Of a stretch of DNA of 64,000 bases, positions 1-7,796 are shown in pieces. The notes under the pieces are model-generated. The model was not told where the DNA came from and searched no databases. It saw only the letters and a program-made list of their open reading frames with translations. This stretch comes from Geodermatophilus bullaregiensis (lineage in GTDB: Bacteria; Actinomycetota; Actinomycetes; Mycobacteriales; Geodermatophilaceae). Where the stretch lies: positions 186,001-250,000 of the forward strand of contig NZ_JAFBCJ010000001.1 of NCBI RefSeq assembly GCF_016907675.1, in the 5' to 3' direction. Each line of letters opens with the position of its first letter. The first letter of the stretch is position 1. The position numbers and the translations under genes were made by a program.

Positions 1-8
1 CGTGGGGC

Positions 9-494
9 TCACGCCCCGCCGGAACCGGACCCGGCGCCGAAGTCCTCGGGCGAGATCTGGTCGAGGAACTCGCGGAACTTCTCGACCTCGTCCTCCTGCT
101 CGTCGGGGATCTCGATCCCGACCTCGTCGAGCAGGTCCTCGGCGCCGTAGATCGGCGCGCCGGTGCGGACGGCGAGGGCGACGGCGTCCGACGGGCGGGC
201 GCTGACCACCCGGTCGTCGCCGAACACCAGCTCGGCGATGTAGATGCCGTCGCGCATCTCGGTGATGTTGACCGCCTCGAGCTCGGCACCCAGCGTGCGG
301 ACGACCTCGCGCAGCAGGTCGTGGGTCATCGGCCGCGCGGGGCGCACGCCCTGCTGCTCGAAGGCGATCGCGGCGGCCTCGACCGCACCGATCCAGATGG
401 GCAGGTAGCGCTCGCCCTGCGTCTCCTTGAGCAGCAGGATCGGCTGGTTGCCGGGCAGCTCGACCCGGACCCCGACGACTCTGAGTTCCTGCAC
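9..494 (-). CDS. DUF151 bifunctional-nuclease family protein (Rv1829-like)
   Basis: 161 aa, the usual size for the family. Recognised from the conserved core: the segment LLLKETQGERYLPIWIGA near residues 20-37, the EQQGV/RPMTHDLL stretch after it, and SARPSDAVALAVRTGAPI near residue 100, followed by an acidic tail. Plant homologues were described as nucleases; the bacterial role is unsettled. The GTG start at 494 is preceded by GGGAG about 9 nt upstream. It is the last gene of a block (PgsA, DUF881, Sbp, DUF881, GcvH, GarA, MerR, DUF151) that matches the M. tuberculosis Rv1822-Rv1829 order, which supports the call more than any catalytic motif does. It is separated from the MerR gene by 92 nt. 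Confidence 0.9.
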   Translation of the reverse strand: MQELRVVGVRVELPGNQPILLLKETQGERYLPIWIGAVEAAAIAFEQQGVRPARPMTHDLLREVVRTLGAELEAVNITEMRDGIYIAELVFGDDRVVSARPSDAVALAVRTGAPIYGAEDLLDEVGIEIPDEQEDEVEKFREFLDQISPEDFGAGSGSGGA

Positions 495-586
495 GGTGTT
501 GCTCCCTCAGCTGCGGCGGTACGGGTGGGCGCCGGGGCGGGACCGCGGGGCGGCCGGTCCGGCAGCCCCTCCACCGTACGCCGGAC

Positions 587-1348
587 TCATGGGCGCAGGA
601 GGTCCCGGAGGCGTGCTTCGAGCAGGGCCCGGTGCAGCTGCGCCGACAGTGCCGCGAGCTCCGCGAGCTTCTCCGTGGCGCGGGCGCGGGCGTCCTCCGA
701 GCGCGACCGCAGCACCGGCGCGACCAGCTGCTCGACCAGCCCCGCCTCCCGCTCGGCGCCGGTGCGGAACGCCCGCAGGTGGCGCGGCTCGAACCCGTGC
801 CGGGCCAGGCCCGCGGCGGCCTGCGCGATGGGCAGGTCGCCGGCCGGGTGACGCCCGTCGGCATCGGGCGCGAGCAGCCCGAACTGCACGCAGTCGGCCA
901 GCTGGTCGCGGTCCAGGCCGGCGGCGCGCGCGAACTCGTCGGGCGTCAGCGGGGGCACGGCGGCCTCCGCGGGCTCGCCGTCCGTGCCCTGCCGCGGCCG
1001 GTCCGGCCCCGGCGCCGGCGGCGGCACCGCCGGACCGGTGCCCGGCAGCGGCAGCCCGCGGTCGAGCGCGTCGAGGTGCTCCTTGATGACGCGCAGCGGG
1101 AGGTAGTGGTCCCGCTGCGCGGTCAGCACGTACCGCAGCCGGTCGACGTCGGCCCGGGAGAACTTCCGGTACCCCGAGGGGGTCCGCTGCGGGTGGACCA
1201 GGTCCTCGCTCTCCAGGTACCGGATCTTGCTGATCGTCACGTCCGGGAAGTCGTCGCGGAGGGCGGCCAGCACCGCGCCGATGGTCAGGCGGGGTGCGTG
1301 GACGCCGGCGGCGTCGTCCCCGGACGCGCCGGCACGCGCTCCGGGCAC
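587..1348 (-). CDS. ftsR: MerR-family regulator, FtsR/Rv1828-like
   Basis: 253 aa. The N-terminal winged helix-turn-helix of the MerR family lies at about residues 18-90: LTIGAVLAAL, then SKIRYLESEDLVHPQRTPSG and YRKFSRADVDRLRYVL, the classic recognition-helix/wing pattern. The C-terminal half is helical with a second HTH-like segment (LTPDEFARAAGLDRDQLADC). Family knowledge: FtsR of corynebacteria binds the ftsZ promoter region, and Rv1828 is its mycobacterial orthologue. The GTG start at 1348 lies 4 nt after the GarA stop with no clear Shine-Dalgarno, so translation is probably coupled. A regulatory role in cell division is inferred from orthology and synteny. Confidence 0.88.
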   Translation of the reverse strand: MPGARAGASGDDAAGVHAPRLTIGAVLAALRDDFPDVTISKIRYLESEDLVHPQRTPSGYRKFSRADVDRLRYVLTAQRDHYLPLRVIKEHLDALDRGLPLPGTGPAVPPPAPGPDRPRQGTDGEPAEAAVPPLTPDEFARAAGLDRDQLADCVQFGLLAPDADGRHPAGDLPIAQAAAGLARHGFEPRHLRAFRTGAEREAGLVEQLVAPVLRSRSEDARARATEKLAELAALSAQLHRALLEARLRDLLRP

Positions 1349-1352
1349 CGGC

Positions 1353-1871
1353 TCAGCGGGCGGCGGGCTCGCCGGTGCGGGGGCCGGTCAGGTAGACGAG
1401 GCGGAACTTGCCGATCTGCACCTCGTCACCGCCGGCCAGGGTCGCGACGTCGACCGGCTCGCGGTTGACGTAGGTGCCGTTGAGGCTGCCCACGTCGTGC
1501 ACGGAGAAGCCGCCGCCCTCGCGGTGGAACTCCACGTGCCGGCGGCTGACGGTCACGTCGTCGAGGAAGATGTCGCTGTCGGGGTGGCGCCCGGCTGTGG
1601 TGACGTCCTGGTCGAGCAGGAAGCGGCTGCCGGCGTTGGGGCCGCGCTTGACGACCAGCAGGGCCGACCCGGCCGGCAGCGACTCGACGGCGCCGAGGTG
1701 CGCGTCGGCGGCCGGCTCGGACACCTCGGGGACCTCGCCGGAGTCCTCCCCGCCGACCTTCGGGATGACGCTGGTCGACTCGCCGACGCGCTCCTGGGAG
1801 AGGGCGGCGCCGCACTGCGCGCAGAAGCGACTGCCCTCGGGGTTGTCGTGGCCACAGCGAGTGCAGTGCAC
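1353..1871 (-). CDS. garA: GarA/OdhI-type FHA regulator with N-terminal zinc ribbon
   Basis: 172 aa from the GTG at 1871, chosen because GGAGGAG lies 6 nt upstream; an in-frame extension to 2027 is Pro/Arg-rich and has no ribosome site. Residues 3-20 form a CxxC...CxxC zinc ribbon (Cys 3, 6, 17, 20). Residues about 29-36 (VGESTSVI) match the ETTS phosphothreonine motif that PknB/PknG modify in GarA. The FHA domain (about 70-160) is near-canonical: GRHPDSDIFLDD, SRRH and GSLNGTYVN (Arg95, Ser109, His112, Asn131). In mycobacteria GarA switches 2-oxoglutarate dehydrogenase and glutamate metabolism. The zinc ribbon is an addition relative to Rv1827. Confidence 0.93.
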   Translation of the reverse strand: MHCTRCGHDNPEGSRFCAQCGAALSQERVGESTSVIPKVGGEDSGEVPEVSEPAADAHLGAVESLPAGSALLVVKRGPNAGSRFLLDQDVTTAGRHPDSDIFLDDVTVSRRHVEFHREGGGFSVHDVGSLNGTYVNREPVDVATLAGGDEVQIGKFRLVYLTGPRTGEPAAR

Positions 1872-1998
1872 GTCTGTCTCCTCCGGTGCAGGGGGCACCG
1901 CCGCGGGCGAGGGGGTCTGCCGCGGGCGGCCGGCGGACGACGGACCGGGCAGTCCGTCGTGGGTCGGCCGCCGTGCCGGGCACGGCGGGCCGTGGGTC

Positions 1999-2027
1999 AT
2001 GGAACCAGCGGTCGTCCCGAGGGTCAA
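1999..2027 (-). promoter_or_regulatory. Possible housekeeping promoter for garA
   Basis: On the minus strand TTGACC (2022-2027) is followed by a 17-nt spacer and TTCCAT (1999-2004). It lies between the hairpin ending the gcvH transcript and the garA start, which gives garA its own transcription. The -10 is only a partial match to TANNNT. Confidence 0.35.
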
Positions 2028-2099
2028 CCAGGCGTCAGCGCGACGTCACAGCTGTCCCGGCGGGCCGGCCGGAGCCGGTTCCCGAGGGGCAGCATAGGC

Positions 2100-2134
2100 A
2101 CCGCCCCGGGGGGGCCGGGGGACCCGGGGGCGGT
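2100..2134 (-). terminator. Hairpin terminator after gcvH
   Basis: An 11-12 bp G/C stem (2100-2110 with 2123-2134, one bulged G) around a 12-nt loop, overlapping the gcvH stop codon. No T-run follows, as is common in actinobacteria. Confidence 0.55.
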
Positions 2135-2541
2135 CAGGTCGCGTCGACCAGCGCCTGGTAGGCGGCTGAGTCGAGCAGGTCGGCGGTCGGGTCGCCGTCG
2201 TCCCCGGTCACGGTGATCTCGACCAGCCAGCCCGCGCCGTAGGGGTCGGCGTTGACCGTCTCGGGGGTGTCGGTGAGCACCTCGTTGACCGCCGAGACGA
2301 CCCCGGCCACCGGCGAGTAGACGTCGGAGACCGACTTGGTCGACTCGACCTCGCCGATCGGGTTGCCCGGGGCCACCTCCTCCCCCACGGCGGGCAGCTG
2401 CACGAAGACGATGTCGCCCAGGGCGTCCTGCGCGTGGTCGGTGATGCCCACCCGGACGACCGTCCCCGCCCCCTCGGTCCCCTGCACGAGCGCCCACTCG
2501 TGCTGGTCGGTGTAGCGGCGGTCGTCCGGGGTGGTCGTCAT
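2134..2541 (-). CDS. gcvH: Glycine cleavage system H protein
   Basis: 135 aa lipoyl-carrier protein of the glycine cleavage complex; it shuttles the aminomethyl group between the P, T and L proteins. The lipoyl-lysine motif GEVESTKSVSDVYSPVAG is intact (Lys69), and YTDQHEWALV near the N-terminus is the family opening. The ATG at 2541 gives MTTTPDDRRYTDQHEW, with GGAG about 11 nt upstream; an alternative ATG at 2568 adds nine residues. The P and T proteins are not in the window. The gene lies in the conserved garA neighbourhood as in M. tuberculosis (Rv1826). Confidence 0.96.
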   Translation of the reverse strand: MTTTPDDRRYTDQHEWALVQGTEGAGTVVRVGITDHAQDALGDIVFVQLPAVGEEVAPGNPIGEVESTKSVSDVYSPVAGVVSAVNEVLTDTPETVNADPYGAGWLVEITVTGDDGDPTADLLDSAAYQALVDAT

Positions 2542-2564
2542 GCGGCAGGTCTCCAGGGTCGTCC

Positions 2565-3452
2565 TCACTCGGTCTGCGGCTGAGCGTATTGAGGCTCGTC
2601 CAGGGGCCGCAACGCGTCGACGACGACCCGGTCGCGCTGCTCGATGTCGACGGTGCCGCCCTGCCGGCCGACCCGGTCCACCACGCCGCCGGGGATGCCC
2701 ATCGCGGTCTGCAGGTCCGGCGGCGAGCCGATGACGACGACCTCGTAGGGGGCGGCGACCGGCCGGCCGTCGATCTGCAGGTCACCCGGCACGCCGGTGA
2801 CGGCGGTGGACACGCCCACCCGGACGCCGTCGATCTGCAGGGTCTCCGCGCCGGCGCCGCGCAGCTCCTGGATGGCGTCGAGCAGGTCGGCGACGCGCAC
2901 CCGTCCCTCGGGGTCGCGGATGGTCATGACCAGGCCGGGGCCCTCGGCGGCGACGGTCCCGTTGAGGATCGCCAGGGCCTCGGCGCGCTCGGCGGCGTTC
3001 TCGAGGGCGGCGGCGGAGCGGCTGTCGGTGTCCGACAGCTCCCGCAGGGCCGCGCGCTGGTCGGCGATCTGCTGCCGCAGCCGGGCTTCCTGGGCGTCGA
3101 GGTCGTCCAGGATGGCGACCAGCTCCTCCTCGCGGGCGCCTGCGAGCGCCTGGCCGGTGCCGGTGCTGCGCACCTGCACCGCGATGGCGAAGCCGAGCAG
3201 GACGGTGAGCACGGCGATCAGCGCGCCGGCCACCCGCCGCTGGCGGCGGCGCGACGGGCCGGGCGGCGCGACGCCCACCGCGGGCTCCTCGGCAGGAGGC
3301 TCCTCCGCGACCGGCTCCTCCGCGAACGGCCCCTCCGCAGCGGACTCCTCCGCAGCGGACTCCTCGACGCGCGGCTCCTCCGCGGGCGGCTCCTCCGCCG
3401 TGGCCGGCCGGGGCTGCTCGGCGCCCTCCGCGGGACGCGGGTCGTCGCTCAT
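2565..3452 (-). CDS. DUF881 membrane-anchored protein (Rv1825-like)
   Basis: 295 aa. A long acidic head with imperfect AEEP/VEES repeats (about residues 19-58) precedes a basic stop-transfer (RRRQRR) and one membrane helix (about 74-94). A coiled-coil segment follows (EEELVAILDDLDAQEARLRQQI), then the DUF881 domain with LQIDGVRVGVSTAV and PYEVVVIGSPPDLQTAM. It is therefore predicted to be cytosolic at the N-terminus with an external C-terminal domain. The ATG at 3452 overlaps the Sbp stop by 4 nt (ATGA). Second of two DUF881 paralogues flanking Sbp, as in Rv1823-Rv1825. Function unknown; a link to envelope or division is inferred from synteny. Confidence 0.9.
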   Translation of the reverse strand: MSDDPRPAEGAEQPRPATAEEPPAEEPRVEESAAEESAAEGPFAEEPVAEEPPAEEPAVGVAPPGPSRRRQRRVAGALIAVLTVLLGFAIAVQVRSTGTGQALAGAREEELVAILDDLDAQEARLRQQIADQRAALRELSDTDSRSAAALENAAERAEALAILNGTVAAEGPGLVMTIRDPEGRVRVADLLDAIQELRGAGAETLQIDGVRVGVSTAVTGVPGDLQIDGRPVAAPYEVVVIGSPPDLQTAMGIPGGVVDRVGRQGGTVDIEQRDRVVVDALRPLDEPQYAQPQTE

Positions 3453-3781
3453 GCCCGGAACAGGTGCCGGCGGATGGCCGCGGCGTTGCCGAAGATGCGG
3501 ATGCCGAGGACGACGACGACCGCCGTGGACAGCTGCGCGCCCACCCCGAGCTGGTCGCCGAGGAAGACGATCAGCCCGGCGACGACGACGTTCGACACGA
3601 ACGAGATGACGAACACCTTGGCGTCGAAGATCCCGTCGAGCCGGGCCCGGGCGCCGCCGAAGACCGCGTCGAGGGCGGCCACCACGGCGATCGGCAGGTA
3701 GGGCTGCAGCCACAGCGGCACGGTCGGGTCGAAGAACAGGCCGAGGGCGATGCCGACCGCCAGGCCGATGACGGGGAGCAC
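3449..3781 (-). CDS. sbp: Small basic membrane protein Sbp (DUF1290, Rv1824-like)
   Basis: 110 aa with three to four hydrophobic segments: MLPVIGLAVGIALGLFF, LPIAVVAALDAVFGG, FVISFVSNVVVAGLIVFLG and STAVVVVLGIRIFGNAAAIR. The GGARARLDGIFDAKVF stretch and the C-terminal RIFGN are typical of DUF1290. The GTG start at 3781 lies 3 nt after the upstream DUF881 stop, and the stop overlaps the next ATG. In Bacillus the family member is encoded next to ftsA/ftsZ; here it is sandwiched between two DUF881 genes. No catalytic residues are visible. Confidence 0.92.
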   Translation of the reverse strand: MLPVIGLAVGIALGLFFDPTVPLWLQPYLPIAVVAALDAVFGGARARLDGIFDAKVFVISFVSNVVVAGLIVFLGDQLGVGAQLSTAVVVVLGIRIFGNAAAIRRHLFRA

Positions 3782-3784
3782 CGC

Positions 3785-4717
3785 TCAGCCCCCCGTGCCG
3801 GTGGCGGCGGCCTCCGCCGGCCGGCCGGCGGACGGGACGGCGGATCGCAGCTCGGGGACTCCCCCGGCGGGCACGGACAGCTCGTCCTCCTGGGCGAACT
3901 CGAAACGCAGGCCGAAGGACTCCGAGATGACGGCCAGGGCGTTGACCTCGGGGCTGGCCAGGAACCGCGACCGGAGCTCGTCCGGGTCGCCGATGGCGTT
4001 GATCTCGTAGGGGTTGGCGACCGGCCGGAAGTCGACGAGGACCGCCTCCCCGGCGAAGCGGATGGCGGTGGTGGGGCCCAGCCGCTGGCCGTTGATGGCG
4101 ACCGCCTCGGCGCCGGCGGCCCACAGCGCGTTGACGACCAGCTGCAGGTCGCCGTCCTGGACCCGGCCGCGGGTGTCCTCCTCGGCGCCGCCCACCGGGT
4201 CGGCGTCGGCGTCGGGCTCGGCGTTGGCCAGGGTGACCAGCAGCCCGGGACCGGTCACCGCGACCAGGCCGGCGGCCTGCTCGGCGGCGTCGAGGTCGTC
4301 GATGGCGCGCTGGCCCTCGGCGCTGGCGGCCAGGGCCGCCTCCCGCGCGTCGGCCGTCTGCCCGCGCAGCGACTCGAGCTCGGCGACGAGGTCGTCGGCG
4401 GTGTCGGACTGGGTCTGGATCTCCGTGACCAGCGCCGTGCGGACCTCCTCGCGGCCCTCCTCGCCGGACGCGGCCTGGGCGTAGGTGACGGCGGCGAGCA
4501 GGCCGGCCGCGGCCATGGTCAGCGCGACGGCCGCGGGCGCCCCGCGGCGGCGCCACGCGGCGTGCGGCGGCTCGCCGGCGTCGGCGCGGGCCGTGCGCGC
4601 CGCGGCGGCGCGGGCGTAGGCGGGGTCGAGGGTCTCGGCGAGCACCTGGTCGAGCAGCGAGGCGCCCATCGAGCGCGGGCCGCCACGACCGGGCGCACCC
4701 GGCCGGGGCGCGGTCAC
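3785..4717 (-). CDS. DUF881 membrane-anchored protein (Rv1823-like)
   Basis: 310 aa from the GTG at 4717, which overlaps the pgsA stop as GTGA; an ATG at 4669 (MGASLLDQVLAE) is an alternative, and neither has a strong Shine-Dalgarno. One membrane helix (APAAVALTMAAAGLLAAVTY) is followed by a coiled coil and the DUF881 core: GPGLLVTLANAEPD, LVVNALWAAGAEAVAINGQR and NPYEINAIGDPDELRSRF. The C-terminus is a low-complexity Ala/Gly tail. Paralogous to the gene at 2565-3452; the two probably act together with Sbp. Role not known. Confidence 0.9.
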   Translation of the reverse strand: MTAPRPGAPGRGGPRSMGASLLDQVLAETLDPAYARAAAARTARADAGEPPHAAWRRRGAPAAVALTMAAAGLLAAVTYAQAASGEEGREEVRTALVTEIQTQSDTADDLVAELESLRGQTADAREAALAASAEGQRAIDDLDAAEQAAGLVAVTGPGLLVTLANAEPDADADPVGGAEEDTRGRVQDGDLQLVVNALWAAGAEAVAINGQRLGPTTAIRFAGEAVLVDFRPVANPYEINAIGDPDELRSRFLASPEVNALAVISESFGLRFEFAQEDELSVPAGGVPELRSAVPSAGRPAEAAATGTGG

Positions 4718-5409
4718 GGCGCGGAGCCGGCCGCGGCACCGGCGCGGACCGGGCCGGCCGCCCGCTCGGCGCGCACCAGACCGAGCACCTGGACGACGTA
4801 GAGCACGCCGGCCAGCACGTAGAGCGCGCTGCCCCAGATGGTCAGTGCCCACGCCACCGGCTGGACGACGCCGGTCCACGCACCGCCGCCGTCGGCCAGC
4901 AGCAGCAGCGGGAAGGCGTAGAGGAGGATGAAGGTGGCCGCCTTGCCCAGGTAGTGCACCTGCAGCGGCGGGTAGCCGTGCCGGCGCAGGACCAGGAGCG
5001 CGACGCCGAGGACGAGCTCGCGGCCCACCAGCACCGCGACCAGCCACGGCGGCACGACGTCGCGCAGCACGAAGGCGATCAGCGTCGCGACGATGTAGAG
5101 CCGGTCGGCGGCCGGGTCGAGCAGCGCGCCCAGCCGGCTGGACTGGCCGAGGACGCGGGCGAGCTTGCCGTCGGCCCAGTCGGTGACGCCGGAGACCATC
5201 AGGACGACCACCGCCCAGCCGTCGGCCTCGGGGCCCAGCAGCAGCCACAGGAACAGCGGGACGCCGAGCAGCCGCAGCACTGACAGCGCGTTGGGCACCG
5301 TCCACACGCGGTCGGGGAGCTCGTTGCGGTCGGGCACCGGCGGCGTGCCGGGCGCCGGCCGTCCCGGGGACGCCGGGACGGCGGCCGAGCGCCCCTGCGA
5401 CGACGTCAC
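4714..5409 (-). CDS. pgsA: CDP-alcohol phosphatidyltransferase, PgsA-like
   Basis: 231 aa integral membrane enzyme that transfers a phosphatidyl group from CDP-diacylglycerol to an alcohol acceptor. The family motif D-x2-DG-x2-AR-x8-G-x3-D-x3-D is complete (Asp77, Asp80, Gly81, Ala84, Arg85, Gly94, Asp98, Asp102). Further helices run through LVAVLVGRELVLGVALLVL and the C-terminus. The GTG at 5409 has GGAGGTG about 6 nt upstream and is preferred to the upstream codon at 5493. It opens the conserved operon (Rv1822 equivalent). Whether the acceptor is glycerol-3-phosphate cannot be decided from the sequence. Confidence 0.88.
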   Translation of the reverse strand: MTSSQGRSAAVPASPGRPAPGTPPVPDRNELPDRVWTVPNALSVLRLLGVPLFLWLLLGPEADGWAVVVLMVSGVTDWADGKLARVLGQSSRLGALLDPAADRLYIVATLIAFVLRDVVPPWLVAVLVGRELVLGVALLVLRRHGYPPLQVHYLGKAATFILLYAFPLLLLADGGGAWTGVVQPVAWALTIWGSALYVLAGVLYVVQVLGLVRAERAAGPVRAGAAAGSAP

Positions 5410-5536
5410 TGCACCTCCACCCCGCTGCACACCGTGCCCGAGGCTAGTGTCCCCCGCCGACGACCGGCCGCGGCGCACCGTCCCGGACTCCACCCTCCCC
5501 CGCCGCGGGCTCGCGGCGGTGCCCGGGACGGGCCGC

Positions 5537-7747
5537 TCAGGCGGGGACGGCGACCAGTGACGCCGGCGCCGGCTCGTGACCCAGCGGCCGCCGGCTGAAG
5601 GAGCCGGTGCCGTGGCTGACCGAGCGCAGTGCCCCCGCGTAGCCGAGCAGCTCCACCTCGGGCACCTCCGCGCGGACGGTGGTGCGGTCGCGGGTGGGGT
5701 CGGCGTCGCTGCCGGTGACCCGGGCGCGGCGGGCGGAGAGGTCGCTCATCACCGCGCCGACGTGCTCGGCCGGGACGACGACCTCGACCTCGCACCACGG
5801 TTCGAGCACCTTCGTGCCCGCCGCCGCGGCCAGCTCCCGCACCGCAAGCGCCCCCGCGGACTGGAAGGCGGCGTCGGAGGAGTCCACCGAGTGCGCCTTG
5901 CCGTCGACGAGCACGAACCGGACGTCGACCAGCGGCCGGTCGCCGTTGACCCCATTGGCGGCCTGCGCGCGGATCCCCTTCTCCACGCTGCCGTGGTACT
6001 GCGAGGGCACCGCGCCGCCCACCACCCGCTGCTCGAAGGAGATGCCCGACCCCGGCGGCCCGGGCTCGGCCTCCACCACCACGACGGCGTACTGGCCGTG
6101 GCCGCCGGACTGCTTGACCAGCCGGCCGGTGGCGCGGGCCGGGCCGCCGAGGGTCTCGACCATCGGCACCCGCACCGGCACCGTCGTCACGGCCACGCCG
6201 TGCCGGGTGCGCAGCCGCTCGAGCAGCACCTCGCCGTGGGCCTCCCCCACGCACCACAGCAGCAGCTGCCCGGTGTCGCGGGAGCGCTCGACGCGCAGCG
6301 TCGGGTCCTCGGCGGCCAGCCGGGCCAGCGCCGGGCCCAGCCGGTCCTCGTCGCTGCGCGAGGCGGCCTCGACCGCGACCGGGTGCTGGGGCACCGGCAG
6401 CTCCCACGGCGGGACCAGCCGGGGGTCGCCGGGCGAGGACAGCGTGTCGCCGGTCTCGGCCGAGGTCAGCCGGACCACCGCGCAGACGTCGCCGGCCGGG
6501 GCGGACGGGACCGGCCGCAGCACCGCCCCCAGCGGGGAGGAGACCGCTCCGACGCGCTCGTCGGCGTCGTGGTCGGGGTGACCGCGCTCCGCGCCGCCGT
6601 GGCCGGACACGTGCACCGGGGTGTCGGGGGTGAGCGTGCCGGAGAACACCCGCAGCAGGGAGACGCGGCCGAGGTAGGGGTCGGTCGTCGTCTTGACCAC
6701 CTCGGCCACCAGCGGGCCGCCGGGGTCGCAGGTCAGCGCCGGCGCCGGGCGGCCGTCCGGACGGGTGACCGGCGGGCAGCCGTGCTCGCAGGGACACGGG
6801 AAGGCCGCCACGAGCAGGTCGAGCAGCTCGGTCACGCCGATCCCGGCCAGCGGGGCCACGCACAGCACGGGGTGGAACGAGCCGCGGGCGACGGCGGTCT
6901 CCAGGTCGGCGACGAGGTCGGTGACCGACAGCTCCTCCCCGGCGAGGTAGCGGTCCATGAGGGTCTCGTCCTCGCTCTCGCCGATGACGCCCTCGATGAG
7001 CTCCGCGCGCAGCCGGTCGGCCTCCTCCAGGCCCGGCGTGTCGTCGTCGACGTGCGGCTCGAGCAGCGAGACCAGCCCGCTCACCGAGCCGCCGGGGCCG
7101 CGGGCGACCAGGTGCAGCGATGCCACGCCGTCGCCGAGCTCCTGCCGGCACAGCCGCACGGTCTCCTCGACGTCGGCGCGGGCGCGGTCGAGCTGGGTGA
7201 CCACGACGGCGCGCGGCATGCCGACCGCCGCGCACTCCCCCCACAGCTGGACGGTGGCCGCGTCCACGCCGCCGACGGCGGAGACGACGAACAGCGCGGC
7301 GTCCGCGGCGCGCAGCCCGGCCCGCAGCTCGCCCACGAAGTCGGGGCTGCCCGGGGTGTCGAGCAGGGTGATGCGGGTGCCGGCGTGCTCGACGGTGGCC
7401 ACGCCCAGGGTGACCGAGCGCTGCTGGCGGACCTCGACGTCGTCGCTGTCGAGGCAGGTGGTGCCCTCCTCGACCCGGCCCATGCGCGGCAGGGCGCCGG
7501 TGGCCACGAGCAGGGCCTCGGCGAGGGTCGTCTTGCCGGCGCCGGCGTGGCCGACCAGCGCCACGTTGCGGACCCGGGCGGGCTCGCGCGGGGCCGGCGC
7601 GGGGACGACGTCCCTAGCCACGGAGGCCGCCCGGCCGCTCGTGCCCGGCCGGGCGGCCGGGTCCACCGCCCTCGGGATCGGTCCTGTCGACTGCTGGGTC
7701 GGGCACGGGGGCCTCCCGGGTCGGTCACGGGATGTGTCTCGTGTCAC
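5537..7747 (-). CDS. Elongation factor G-like GTPase (FusA2/EF-G2 type)
   Basis: 736 aa. The GTPase domain is full: P-loop GHAGAGKTT (66-74), switch region with QQRSVTLGVATVEHAG, and G3 DTPG. The G4 position reads VVVTQLD instead of the usual NKxD. Domains II-V follow, including GGAVPSQYHGSVEKGIRAQA and HSVDSSDAAFQSAGALAVRE, typical of EF-G domains IV and V. A Pro/Arg-rich head of about 60 residues precedes the G domain. The GTG at 7747 was chosen for GGGAGG about 8 nt upstream. It is not beside rpsL/rpsG/tuf, as expected for the second, non-essential EF-G-like paralogue of actinobacteria. A ribosome-associated role is inferred. Confidence 0.88.
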   Translation of the reverse strand: MTRDTSRDRPGRPPCPTQQSTGPIPRAVDPAARPGTSGRAASVARDVVPAPAPREPARVRNVALVGHAGAGKTTLAEALLVATGALPRMGRVEEGTTCLDSDDVEVRQQRSVTLGVATVEHAGTRITLLDTPGSPDFVGELRAGLRAADAALFVVSAVGGVDAATVQLWGECAAVGMPRAVVVTQLDRARADVEETVRLCRQELGDGVASLHLVARGPGGSVSGLVSLLEPHVDDDTPGLEEADRLRAELIEGVIGESEDETLMDRYLAGEELSVTDLVADLETAVARGSFHPVLCVAPLAGIGVTELLDLLVAAFPCPCEHGCPPVTRPDGRPAPALTCDPGGPLVAEVVKTTTDPYLGRVSLLRVFSGTLTPDTPVHVSGHGGAERGHPDHDADERVGAVSSPLGAVLRPVPSAPAGDVCAVVRLTSAETGDTLSSPGDPRLVPPWELPVPQHPVAVEAASRSDEDRLGPALARLAAEDPTLRVERSRDTGQLLLWCVGEAHGEVLLERLRTRHGVAVTTVPVRVPMVETLGGPARATGRLVKQSGGHGQYAVVVVEAEPGPPGSGISFEQRVVGGAVPSQYHGSVEKGIRAQAANGVNGDRPLVDVRFVLVDGKAHSVDSSDAAFQSAGALAVRELAAAAGTKVLEPWCEVEVVVPAEHVGAVMSDLSARRARVTGSDADPTRDRTTVRAEVPEVELLGYAGALRSVSHGTGSFSRRPLGHEPAPASLVAVPA

Positions 7748-7796
7748 ACCCTGCCTCCCGCCGCGTGGCCCGGGCAAGACCCCCGGGCGCGCCGGG

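Noticed and set aside
3290..3420. Repeated GGCTCCTCCG units as a possible CRISPR or satellite
   Set aside because: They are in-frame codons for the AEEP repeats of a DUF881 protein; no spacers or uniform period.
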